Positions 40,401 through 49,216 of a stretch of 64,000 nt of DNA are shown piece after piece (the first letter of the stretch is position 1; each line of letters starts with the position of its first letter). A model generated the notes under the pieces. The model made no database searches, was not told the DNA's origin, and worked only from the letters and a program-made list of their open reading frames with translations. Origin of the DNA: Rikenellaceae bacterium (GTDB lineage: Bacteria > Bacteroidota > Bacteroidia > Bacteroidales > Rikenellaceae). The DNA lies in NCBI GenBank assembly GCA_015059785.1, contig SUZS01000002.1, positions 1 through 64,000 on the forward strand, written 5' to 3'. The position numbers and the translations under genes are program-made.

Positions 40401-40779
40401 CTACACTCAGCCATTTAGCGCAACTAAGAATCGCCACTCTAATGTATTCTCAGACCTCTATGGTAACTACTGGACAGAGAATAACCGCGATGCTAAGTAT
40501 CCACGCCTCTCTATCGGAACAAACAACAATAACAACCAGACCTCTACATACTGGATGGTTGACGGTCGTTATATCCGCCTAAAGAATGCCGAGATTGGTT
40601 ATACACTTCCAAAGCGCATTATGGCAAAGGCTCATATTGACCGACTGAGAATCTACCTGTCAGGTATGAACCTGCTCACATTCTCTCCATTTAAGTTGTG
40701 GGACCCAGACTTGCAGACTGGTGCTGCAAACTATCCTAACAATAGAGTATATAACATTGGTGTAACCCTTGTATTCTAA
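37456..40779 (+). CDS. SusC-like TonB-dependent transporter with STN domain
   Basis: N-terminal STN domain, carboxypeptidase-regulatory-like repeat, VEDVVIVGYGTQKKASIVGAIS plug. Confidence 0.95.
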   Translation: MLMKRNLLDFGLRLMVVCLMLSLSWQSVSAQSTARIDASGAKTLKQLIEKIEAGSNYRFSWSGNLPNDISITAPSGQQTVEQLLSAALEGKEVTYVIRQNDIVLLPQKKAQQVVTSTARQTKERTITGKVVDDATGEPIIGASVWIKDSTLGTSADLDGNFTLKCDNQLAVVAVSFIGYQEVEMPVRDMTSNVTIRLKQSTTMVEDVVIVGYGTQKKASIVGAISSVALDDLKAPVAKLSGNIAGQLAGVVSVQRSGEPGAGSTFWIRGISTFGESKTPLILVDGIERDMDLVNVDDIKEMSILKDASATAIYGVRGANGVVMITTRSGESGKPKVSLSMEAGLVSPTKTPQMLDGVQFAEMYNEAAGSMIYSPETIEKYRTGVDTDLYPNVDWLNTLYRDQTWNEKVNVSVSGGGDIAKYYISGAFYNEAGLFAVDNMKNYDTSLYYRRYNFRSNVDVQVFKYTKLNINLATSFERKNEPGGSASDIWNYTLNTSPNAYPLFYSDGTLAGPADNDGANPYVLLTQKGYREKFWNTATSTINLQQDFSNWITKGLTANIKFAFDAMNYQHVARTKTPQQWIASGRDEEGNLIKTETVIGQQSLSLGKSSNSRRTVYLEAQINYARTFGRHSVGALLLYQHSQKNYIDTTETDSDKFLPYRNQGIAGRVTYDFDNRYFIEGNFGYNGSENFSPGNRFGFFPSVAAGWAISEEPFFESAKDVVDMLKIKASYGLVGNDQIGGDRRFIYLETIEPGYTYYFGSANTAYTGIRLGDYPNANVGWETVRKLNVGLDLSLFGKLKVQMDYFKDHRSGIFLQASSIPEIAGLTNKPYINVGKMRNEGFDASIEYHQKFGQVDVTARANFTYAHNTILDNDQPDWEYLYQNRIGQSNWQTFGLIADGLFQSQAEIDAWPQQQFGEVKPGDIRYIDINGDGVVNDYDKKPIGFPNVPEISYGFGASVRYKGFDVSVFFQGVDNVNFFINNTYTQPFSATKNRHSNVFSDLYGNYWTENNRDAKYPRLSIGTNNNNNQTSTYWMVDGRYIRLKNAEIGYTLPKRIMAKAHIDRLRIYLSGMNLLTFSPFKLWDPDLQTGAANYPNNRVYNIGVTLVF

Positions 40780-40785
40780 GCAGCT

Positions 40786-42672
40786 ATGAACAAATATATC
40801 ATTATACTTATATCAATTCTTTCTCTTGGTATGGTAAGCTGTGACTCATTTCTGAATCGTCAGCCAGATGAGCCACAGACATCTGAGAATATCTTTGAGA
40901 AGCGTACTACAACATTTCAGTATCTTGCAAATGTTTATACATGGATAAACAATGAGACAGACCCATCAGGTCAGAACAATATCTATGAGCCTTCATCAGA
41001 TGAGTGCTCTGTATCTTTCGGTAATCGTTGGTTCCGCCTCTTCAATAACGGTACTTGGCAGGTGTCAAGCAACCCTGGCTCTGGAACAAGTTCTTTCCTT
41101 GCAAAGTGCTACTCACTTAACTGGAAGGGTATTCGTGAGACAAGCTACTTTATGGAGAATGTTCATCGCTGCCCAGAGCTTACTGAGCAGGAGGTTAAGG
41201 AGTGGATTGCTGAGGCTCGTTTTCTGCGTGCATACTACTACTTCTGCCTTATGCGTATGTGGGGCCCAGTGCCAATCCTTGGCGAGTCTCCAGTCGACTA
41301 CTCAAGCGAGGCGGTGCGCGACATTGACCGTAACACTTGGGATGAGTGTGTAGATTGGGTCTGCGAGCAGTGCGATATGGCAGCTCAGGATTTGCTTGCT
41401 GAGCAGTCAAGTACTTGGTTGGGTCGTGCTACAAAGGGAGCTGCGCTTGCGCTCAAGTCTCGCGTGTTGCTCTACTCGGCTCGTCCGCTGTTTAACGGTA
41501 ATCCTACATATCAGGGTATGAAGAACTACTACGGCAACGATTTGTTCCCACAGTCATACGATGCTGAGAAGTGGCTTGAGGCTGCACACGCTGCTGAGGA
41601 GGTTATGGATCTTGGTCTGTATCAGCTTATCGGTGAGCACGCTGGTCAGCCATATGAGAGCTGGCGCAAGGTGTTCCTTGAGCGTTGGAATGCAGAGCTT
41701 ATCTTTGCTCGTCAGAACACATCTTACAACTGGCGCGTAGCTACTACTCCAGAGGGTGTTGGTGGTCGTGCTTACGGTGGTGTAGGTGTTACACAGAAGC
41801 TTGTTGATGCCTTTGCGCTTGAGAATGGTGTCTATCCAATTACTGGTTACTACAACGACGGTCAGCCAATTATTGACCAGCGAGCAGTAGAGAGTGGCTA
41901 TACTGAGACGGGCTTTGCAGCATTTAAGCACCCAATTCTCGGTGCTACTCGTCAGACTTATAAGATGTATATCGGCCGTGAGCCTCGCTTCTATATGTCT
42001 GTATTCTGGAGCGGTCTGAACTGGATTGGTGGTGAGAACCTTGTAAACGATATTCAGCTATATAAGGGTGGTAACTCTTACACTGGTTCGTCTGATAACT
42101 ACACTACAACTGGTTATCTGCCATTTAAGTTTACCTCTACTACTTACAACACAAAGACTGCGGCCTCTACAAACTGGGAGCCAATTACTTGGCCGCTGTT
42201 CCGCTATGCAGAGACAATTCTCAACTATGCCGAGGCTGTTGCACACTGCGTTGAGGCTGGTATTGGCGGATATACAGCACAGGATGCTCTGGATGCTGTA
42301 AACCGTGTTCGTACTCGCGCTGGCGTGCCTACTCTTGAGAGTGTATATCCAGAGGTTAGCTCAGATATGCAGCTGCTTGTGAAGATGATTCTGCGTGAGC
42401 GTCAGCTTGAGCTTAACTTTGAGAACCACCGCTACTTTGATACCCGTACAAACCTTCTCTCAGAGGTTGAGGATGCTGGTAATGTATATGGTATGAATGT
42501 GGAGGCAAATAACGATAGCTCAACAAGCGAATTCTGGCAGCGTACAGTAATCCCTCACGATGGCGGTAACCGCCCTTCTACTCGTGTGTTTACAAAGCGT
42601 CAGTATCTGTTGCCGTTCTATCAGAGCGAGGTGGATCGTCTGAATAATCTGACACAGAACTGGGGTTGGTAA
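40786..42672 (+). CDS. SusD-like nutrient-binding lipoprotein
   Basis: MVSCDSFLNRQPDEP; EWIAEARFLRAYYYFCL; C-terminal SusD features. Confidence 0.94.
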   Translation: MNKYIIILISILSLGMVSCDSFLNRQPDEPQTSENIFEKRTTTFQYLANVYTWINNETDPSGQNNIYEPSSDECSVSFGNRWFRLFNNGTWQVSSNPGSGTSSFLAKCYSLNWKGIRETSYFMENVHRCPELTEQEVKEWIAEARFLRAYYYFCLMRMWGPVPILGESPVDYSSEAVRDIDRNTWDECVDWVCEQCDMAAQDLLAEQSSTWLGRATKGAALALKSRVLLYSARPLFNGNPTYQGMKNYYGNDLFPQSYDAEKWLEAAHAAEEVMDLGLYQLIGEHAGQPYESWRKVFLERWNAELIFARQNTSYNWRVATTPEGVGGRAYGGVGVTQKLVDAFALENGVYPITGYYNDGQPIIDQRAVESGYTETGFAAFKHPILGATRQTYKMYIGREPRFYMSVFWSGLNWIGGENLVNDIQLYKGGNSYTGSSDNYTTTGYLPFKFTSTTYNTKTAASTNWEPITWPLFRYAETILNYAEAVAHCVEAGIGGYTAQDALDAVNRVRTRAGVPTLESVYPEVSSDMQLLVKMILRERQLELNFENHRYFDTRTNLLSEVEDAGNVYGMNVEANNDSSTSEFWQRTVIPHDGGNRPSTRVFTKRQYLLPFYQSEVDRLNNLTQNWGW

Positions 42673-42693
42673 TTTTATAAAAATAGTAAGACT

Positions 42694-44079
42694 ATGAAAA
42701 AGTTATATATCATATTATGTGCAGTGTTGGCTCTGGCTCTATCTTGTCAGAACAACCGCGATAATAATCTTACCGAGGCTCATATCTATATCGTCAATAG
42801 TGGACTGCAGAGCGTTGAGTTCTACGACCTTGACGCAGAGCCTACTGCCTCAGTGGCTATCCATCGTAGTGGTTACTTTGCTGTTGATGCAACAGTAAAT
42901 GTTGAGGTCTCCGAGCAGGCTCTTATCGACTATAATACAGCAAATGGCACTGACTATCAGATGCTTGATGAGCAGGCGTATGTTGTAAGCACACAAACGG
43001 TTGCCATTAGCAAGGATAGCCGTGTAGGCAATGTTGAGGTTAAGTTTGACTACGATACGGTAGCAGCCCTTGCAGATGGTCACAAATATGTTGTGCCTCT
43101 TGTAATCTCGTCGGACCTTGCAGTGACTGAGGGCAAGGAGGTTGTGCTTCTGAGCCCAAAGATGCTCCCTGCGGAGATATTCTTCGTACCAAACAAGGTT
43201 GAGACTGTGCTTTGGAGTAAGGAGTCTGCTGGTAAGTGGAAGCGAGACTTGAAGGTTACGGTGCCTTTTGTAAATCCAACAGATGTAACTATCACTCTGG
43301 ATACCTCAATGGCAGCCTTTGAGGCAATTAGTCAGGGTGCAAAGGCGTGGTATAATCTCGCTCCAGCAGAGGCTTTCCAAATTATTGGCGACACTACTCT
43401 TGTTGCAGGTAGCTCGGAGCTCACTTTTACTCTGGAGGTAGACCTTGCAAAGTTGCCAAGCATATATCGTTGCTCTATCCCTGTGGTTATGACTGCAAAC
43501 TCTGAGAACTATGCAATCAATAAGCAGAACTTCTACTATCTGCTTAACCTTCAGCAGGATGGCGTTGCTACAACTGTTGTAGATGCTGGTGACCGCCGTG
43601 ATAAGTGGGTTCTCTATGAGTGTAACTCTTGCCACGGTAATATTACTGCTACAAACAACAACTATCTACATATGATTGATGGCGATGCTACAACATATTG
43701 GCACTCTGGTTACAACTCAAGCTCATTTATCAATGATAATATCAGATGTTCTGCTGATAATCCATACATCGTTGCTTGGAACTTGGGTACTCCACACACC
43801 CTCGTTGCCGTTGAGCTTACTCGTCGTGACTATCAGGACTATATCGTAGGTTATGTAGAGGTCTCTGAGGATGGATATACTTGGAGTAAGGTCGCTTCAT
43901 TTGACCATATTGCGGAGTGTGGTGGCCTGCAGTATCTTGTAGGCCCATACCGCTATGAGCTAAATGGCGATGCTGCTGTGCAGTATGTTCGCGTATGTGT
44001 TACTAACTGTCAGCGTGGTACTGCTGCGGCTACATATGCAAATATCGCCGAGTTCAATCTTTACGAGTATAAACAGTAA
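42694..44079 (+). CDS. DUF1735-like lipoprotein with discoidin-like C-terminus
   Basis: Lipobox LALSC; C-terminal DGDATTYWHSGYNSS...VEVSEDGYTWSKV is F5/8-type. Confidence 0.8.
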   Translation: MKKLYIILCAVLALALSCQNNRDNNLTEAHIYIVNSGLQSVEFYDLDAEPTASVAIHRSGYFAVDATVNVEVSEQALIDYNTANGTDYQMLDEQAYVVSTQTVAISKDSRVGNVEVKFDYDTVAALADGHKYVVPLVISSDLAVTEGKEVVLLSPKMLPAEIFFVPNKVETVLWSKESAGKWKRDLKVTVPFVNPTDVTITLDTSMAAFEAISQGAKAWYNLAPAEAFQIIGDTTLVAGSSELTFTLEVDLAKLPSIYRCSIPVVMTANSENYAINKQNFYYLLNLQQDGVATTVVDAGDRRDKWVLYECNSCHGNITATNNNYLHMIDGDATTYWHSGYNSSSFINDNIRCSADNPYIVAWNLGTPHTLVAVELTRRDYQDYIVGYVEVSEDGYTWSKVASFDHIAECGGLQYLVGPYRYELNGDAAVQYVRVCVTNCQRGTAAATYANIAEFNLYEYKQ

Positions 44080-44118
44080 CAAATAGGGGGTGGGGTCTCT
44101 CACCCCTTACTCACTACT

Positions 44119-45825
44119 ATGAAAAGAGTACTACTTATCGCCCTCTGCCTGCTCACTGTAGCGGTAGGTTGCGATGACAAAGGTATAGACTTCAAGCCGA
44201 CAACTGGCAACTCTGGACAACAGAACAAACCAAAGCCAGATGATGGAGAAGGCACGGATGAGCCAACAGATGGAGTGGTTATTAACGGTACTACTATTGC
44301 CGCTAAGACCACTCTGTGTGGCCTTATTACCGACTCTGCTACGGGCAAAGGTGTTGAGGGTGTGGTCGTAAGTGACGGATTTACATGCGTTGCTACCGAC
44401 AAAAATGGAGTCTATCAGATTGTGCGTGAGCAGACAAATGGAAACATTGTCTACTTTACTGTGCCTGCCGAGTATAAGGTGCCTGTGGGTGCAGATAACC
44501 ATCCTGCATTCTGGGCTCCGATAGTTAAGAGCGAGAAGGTCTTCCGCAAGGACTTTGCCATTGAGCCACTGGCAGGTGGTAAGGAGAGTAAGTTTACCCT
44601 TTTCTGCCTTGCTGATATCCAGTGTCGTGAGTCAAGAGATGTGGAGCGTTTTATTGCAGAGACCATCCCTGATATCAACGCTACGGCGGCAGACTTTACA
44701 AACCCTTACGGCCTTACATTGGGCGATATTACCGACCTTAACAAGCGTAATATCCTTATCAGTATACGCAAGGCGATGGCGGGTCAGAGCATCCCTTTCT
44801 TCCAGTGTATGGGTAACCACGACCACCTGAATGAGGCTAATCGCGACATAGCCACTACATTCTGGAAGAGCGTAGAGAACTTCCAGACCTACTGTGGTCC
44901 TCAGAACTACTCATTCAACCGCTCGGATGCGCATATTGTGGTTATGGATAACGCCCTGCACGGCGAGACCCCGCCAGATGGAACATACGAGTATGCTACA
45001 GGCTTCTACGACTGGCAGTTTGAGTGGCTCAAGCAGGACCTTTCGTATGTGCCTAAGGATAAGCTGGTTATCCTCTGCTGTCACATCCCGTTCCGCAATG
45101 GTAAGGGTAATAACCACCCAGATAGCCGTTATCGTAGTCAAGTGCTCGAACTGCTGGCTCAGTATCGTGAGGCACACTTGATGATAGGCCACACTCATCG
45201 CAATGGCTACTACACTCACAGCGTAAATGGCAAAAAGATTTATGAGCATATCCACGGTGCAGTGTGCGGCGGTATGTGGCACTCAACATTTAATGTTGAT
45301 GGAACTCCAAATGGATATGGTATCTACGAGATTGAGGGCAACAGAGTAAAGAACTGGCTCTATAAGGCTACGGGCTATGATGCAAATATGCAGATGCGCC
45401 TCTATAATGGAGCTCAGCGATTCTACGACCCTCGTTTGAGCGTTAATCAGCCAGTCAAGAAGCAGATTTTCCCTGAGTATACTTGGAACCTTGAGGGGTA
45501 TGTTGTTGCCAATATCTGGAACATTGAGCACGGCGACTGGGCTGTGACCCTTTGGCAGAATGGCAAGCAGGTCTGCAATATGGAGAAGATTAGCGGCCGC
45601 GACTGGTGGGTAGGCTACTGGTATCACGAGGTCTATGGAACAAGCGATGACGGCTACTCTGGTCAATCTCCGCACCTTTACTGCGGTAAACTTGAAGACC
45701 CTAACGCTCCGTTTACTGTCCGCGCTGTGGATAAGTACAGCAAGCGTAAAACTATGACAGGCCAAGTGCTTACGACTGACTACTCGGAGGTATTTGGCGA
45801 CTTTGATACTAAAAATGTAAATTAA
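44119..45825 (+). CDS. Calcineurin-like metallophosphoesterase lipoprotein
   Basis: MGNHDH, CCHIPF, MIGHTHRNG metal motifs; N-terminal carboxypeptidase-like and C-terminal extra domains. Confidence 0.88.
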   Translation: MKRVLLIALCLLTVAVGCDDKGIDFKPTTGNSGQQNKPKPDDGEGTDEPTDGVVINGTTIAAKTTLCGLITDSATGKGVEGVVVSDGFTCVATDKNGVYQIVREQTNGNIVYFTVPAEYKVPVGADNHPAFWAPIVKSEKVFRKDFAIEPLAGGKESKFTLFCLADIQCRESRDVERFIAETIPDINATAADFTNPYGLTLGDITDLNKRNILISIRKAMAGQSIPFFQCMGNHDHLNEANRDIATTFWKSVENFQTYCGPQNYSFNRSDAHIVVMDNALHGETPPDGTYEYATGFYDWQFEWLKQDLSYVPKDKLVILCCHIPFRNGKGNNHPDSRYRSQVLELLAQYREAHLMIGHTHRNGYYTHSVNGKKIYEHIHGAVCGGMWHSTFNVDGTPNGYGIYEIEGNRVKNWLYKATGYDANMQMRLYNGAQRFYDPRLSVNQPVKKQIFPEYTWNLEGYVVANIWNIEHGDWAVTLWQNGKQVCNMEKISGRDWWVGYWYHEVYGTSDDGYSGQSPHLYCGKLEDPNAPFTVRAVDKYSKRKTMTGQVLTTDYSEVFGDFDTKNVN

Positions 45826-45827
45826 AT

Positions 45828-47489
45828 ATGAGAAAATTTTGTTCACTACTTATTGTTGCTCTTGCTCTCAACTGCATCCCAGTTGTAGCACAGCAGCCTG
45901 CCGAGGTTGAGATTCCAGACCTGTCGGCATATATTCTTACACCAAAACCTGCAAAGACTCCGCGCATTAATGGCGCAAAGGTCTTCGGTCTGCGCCCAGG
46001 CTCAAAGTGCCTCTATACTATCGCTGCTACGGGTGAGCGTCCGATGACTTTTACTGTTGAGAACCTGCCTAAGGGGCTTAAGTTTGACGCCGAGAAGGGT
46101 CAGATTACTGGCTCTGTGAAGAAGCGCGGAACTTATCGCGTTATGGTTACTGCAACAAACGCGTTGGGAAGCTACTCGCGAGAGCTTCGCATTGTTGTGG
46201 GAGATAATATCGCCCTTACACCTCCTATGGGTTGGAACTCGTGGAACTGCTGGGCAAGAGATGTGACTCAAGAGCAGGTGCTCTCCTCTGCTCGCGCTAT
46301 GGTAAGCTCTGGCCTTATAAACCACGGCTGGACCTATATCAACATTGACGACGGCTGGCAGGGTAAGCGTGGCGGTAAGTACAATGCTATTCAGCCAAAT
46401 ACAAAGTTCCCAGATATGAAGGCACTAACTCGCGAGGTACACGATATGGGTCTTAAGCTGGGTATCTACTCTGTGCCTTGGGTCGGTACTTATGCAGCGC
46501 ATATCGGTAGCTACTCGGACAACCCAGATGGCGAGAATCAGTGGATTAAGGATGGCCTGCACAATGAGCACTACCGCTACCAGAAGAAGGGCCCTGATGC
46601 AAACTACTGGCAGGACCGCAAGGAGTACTACCACCACGGCAAATACTCATTTGTTGAGGCGGATGTAAAGCAGTGGGAAGAGTGGGAGATTGACTACTTG
46701 AAGTACGACTGGAGTCCAAACACAAAGTACCACACTAAGGAGATGTTTGACGCTCTGCGCCGCCTTGACCGCGATATTGTGCTGAGCCTCTCAAACTCTG
46801 CCCCTCTTGCTGACGCTCCATTTACTATGGAGCACGCAGAGTGCTGGCGTACTACAGGCGATATCCGCGACACTTGGAAGAGCATTAACTCTATCGGCTT
46901 CTCGCAGGATAAGTGGATTCCATTCTGCCGCCCTGGTGCTTGGCCAGATGCAGATATGCTCGTTGTAGGTCTTGTTGGCTGGGGTCCAAAGCTCCACTAC
47001 ACAAAGCTTACAGCCGATGAGCAGTATACACATATGAGCCTCTGGGCACTCTTTGCTTCGCCACTGCTTATTGGTTGCGATATGGCGCGATTGGATGAGT
47101 TTACGCTCTCACTGCTTACTAACGACGAGGTTATTGATGTCAATCAGGACCCTCTGGGCTTCCACGCAGTGCCAGTATGGCGCAAGAAGGATGGCAGTCA
47201 GGTTATCTATGTTAAGCACCTTGAGGATGGTAGCCTTGCTGTAGGTATGTTCAACCGTGGCGAGAAGCCTGCAAATATCAGCATCAACCCTCGTATGCTC
47301 GGTCTCTATGACGGTAACCGCACCGTACGCGACCTGTGGCGTCAGAAGGATGTCGGCACCCTTACCGATGACCGTGGCGAGCGCTATACCGCCCTCGTTC
47401 CCGCTCACGGCGTAGTCCTTGTGAAGGTATACCCAGGCAACTCAGATAAGCAGTATACTGACAAGGTTTCCTACATCAAAAAGAGGTAA
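45828..47489 (+). CDS. GH27 alpha-galactosidase with N-terminal Ig-like domain
   Basis: LTPPMGWNSWNCW, YINIDDGWQG, IDYLKYDW, ECWRTTGDIRD. Confidence 0.92.
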   Translation: MRKFCSLLIVALALNCIPVVAQQPAEVEIPDLSAYILTPKPAKTPRINGAKVFGLRPGSKCLYTIAATGERPMTFTVENLPKGLKFDAEKGQITGSVKKRGTYRVMVTATNALGSYSRELRIVVGDNIALTPPMGWNSWNCWARDVTQEQVLSSARAMVSSGLINHGWTYINIDDGWQGKRGGKYNAIQPNTKFPDMKALTREVHDMGLKLGIYSVPWVGTYAAHIGSYSDNPDGENQWIKDGLHNEHYRYQKKGPDANYWQDRKEYYHHGKYSFVEADVKQWEEWEIDYLKYDWSPNTKYHTKEMFDALRRLDRDIVLSLSNSAPLADAPFTMEHAECWRTTGDIRDTWKSINSIGFSQDKWIPFCRPGAWPDADMLVVGLVGWGPKLHYTKLTADEQYTHMSLWALFASPLLIGCDMARLDEFTLSLLTNDEVIDVNQDPLGFHAVPVWRKKDGSQVIYVKHLEDGSLAVGMFNRGEKPANISINPRMLGLYDGNRTVRDLWRQKDVGTLTDDRGERYTALVPAHGVVLVKVYPGNSDKQYTDKVSYIKKR

Positions 47490-47617
47490 TTTTGTCGTGA
47501 TAGCGGGGCATCTACGGCACATCCCTTAAAAAGTAGTGGCGGATAGTACTAAAAGGTACAGCCGCCACTACTTTTTTTCACGATGCACCGTACCTACCCC
47601 GCTCTGACAACAAAATT
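47488..47617. repeat. Large imperfect inverted repeat (arms about 55 nt)
   Basis: Left arm 47488-47542 and the reverse complement of 47562-47617 match at roughly 40 positions, including AATTTTGT, AGCGGGG, TACGG, CATC and AAAAAGTAGTGGCGG. Confidence 0.8.
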
Positions 47618-47645
47618 GGCCAATGGCTAATGGCTAACGGCCAAC
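47618..47645. repeat. Four degenerate heptamer tandem repeats
   Basis: ggccaat ggctaat ggctaac ggccaac. Confidence 0.7.
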
Positions 47646-47652
47646 AGCTACT

Positions 47653-48306
47653 CTATCTGTACTCTGTGCCGTTCAGTTGGGAGTATATCTTCTCGTCTTT
47701 GTAGCGGGACTCGTAGTCAGAGCGGACATTTGCTCCTGCAAGGGTGCCGATATAGCGGACAGAGTAGCCGTTGAGCGTTTGGTCTGAGGGCTCAAGACCA
47801 TCCATAATAAATTGTCCATACTGGTAGTATTTCAGCGTGAGCGTAGTCTGCGCAAAAGGGCTACCTGCGGCCTGAAGGTCTGTATTTGTGAGGATTACAG
47901 CCATATTCTCAGCATCAAAGCTCCACAGTAGGGTAGTGTAGAGGAATGGATAGGGGATGTTGTTATACGGCGCAGGGGCGTAGAGGTAGCACTGACGGCA
48001 GGTGCCATCACCATAGAAGATAAGGTCAAGGAACTGGCTGCCTTTGCCATAGGCGATATTGTTATAGCCCGTATAGGAGCTACTCCACACATCGCCATTG
48101 CGGTATGTTATCCAGTTGTCAATAGTCCAGACGCCCGTCTCAAGGTCGTCTATAAAACTACGGAAGTCGCTACTTGTAGCAGGATAGTCCGCTATAAGGG
48201 CATTGATACGGTTTATCTGCTCCTTCAGGCTCCAACCGTCATCGTCGTTACAACTGCTCAAAGTAAAGGCTGTAAGCAGTAATGGAATAATAAAAAATCG
48301 TCTCAT
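47653..48306 (-). CDS. Uncharacterised lipoprotein
   Basis: Lipobox FTLSSC; 217 aa; no family recognised. Confidence 0.7.
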   Translation of the reverse strand: MRRFFIIPLLLTAFTLSSCNDDDGWSLKEQINRINALIADYPATSSDFRSFIDDLETGVWTIDNWITYRNGDVWSSSYTGYNNIAYGKGSQFLDLIFYGDGTCRQCYLYAPAPYNNIPYPFLYTTLLWSFDAENMAVILTNTDLQAAGSPFAQTTLTLKYYQYGQFIMDGLEPSDQTLNGYSVRYIGTLAGANVRSDYESRYKDEKIYSQLNGTEYR

Positions 48307-48357
48307 AACACTCTATTTATTGGTTACGAGACGATAGTTACAAATTTGCTACCAAAT

Positions 48358-49116
48358 CTATAGGTAGAGATGGTTTAACTTCATAGAGTAGCTTACGCTG
48401 CTACCCGAGTCAAGGTTGAGCGTAACGGTAATGGTGTGCATTGCCAAATTCTCAGGAATGGTGTAGCAGTAGAAGGTCATATCAGTGCCACCATATATAT
48501 TATAGTCACCCTCAAGCATTAGAGCTGTTGTGGCGGGGTTAAGCTCGCTTACAACCTCGCGTACGGTCTTAACAGGTCTGCTGGCTGTAAAACCACCCGC
48601 TACATACTCTGCCAGAGAGTCAAACTCAACTGTAAAGAGCGGTGCAAGGTTTACCCCCGCGCTGTACCCGTCACACCAGTACTTGTCACTTGTAATCTCA
48701 ATGCTCTTAATCTGCTCGGCAAAGCAGTAGTAGCGACAAGGACCACTCTCATAAAACCACTCGCCACTGCCAGCCTTGCTGTAGAAGCGGTAGATAGTCT
48801 TTGTGGGGTTGAAGTCGCCAAATTTCTCCTGACAATTCTCATACGACATTGCATTTGCCCCCAAAGGATTGTCCATAAGGTCAAAGATAGAGCCAGCATA
48901 GTCGCCCACAAGGCTCAACATCACGCGTAGCTCCTCGTAGTTCGCATCGGCATCAATAACGGGATGAATAGGAACTTTGTCCTTCTCTATACGGATAAAC
49001 TTAAAGTATGCACTGGCCGTGCCACTCGCCTGAAAAACTCTGTCTGTGGGCTCAAACTTCTCCACACACCCTGCGGCACATACTGCCGCCAACAAAACAA
49101 TAAAAATCTTTCTCAT
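48358..49116 (-). CDS. Uncharacterised lipoprotein
   Basis: MRKIFIVLLAAVCAAGC lipobox; no family recognised. Confidence 0.7.
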   Translation of the reverse strand: MRKIFIVLLAAVCAAGCVEKFEPTDRVFQASGTASAYFKFIRIEKDKVPIHPVIDADANYEELRVMLSLVGDYAGSIFDLMDNPLGANAMSYENCQEKFGDFNPTKTIYRFYSKAGSGEWFYESGPCRYYCFAEQIKSIEITSDKYWCDGYSAGVNLAPLFTVEFDSLAEYVAGGFTASRPVKTVREVVSELNPATTALMLEGDYNIYGGTDMTFYCYTIPENLAMHTITVTLNLDSGSSVSYSMKLNHLYL

Positions 49117-49216
49117 ACGGCACAAAGGTAGTAATTATTCGTGTAATTGCAAATATTGACAAAAAGTAGCCTCTCAACAATTTTGAGAGGCTACTTTGCT
49201 CTTTAATTAGTTGTGA

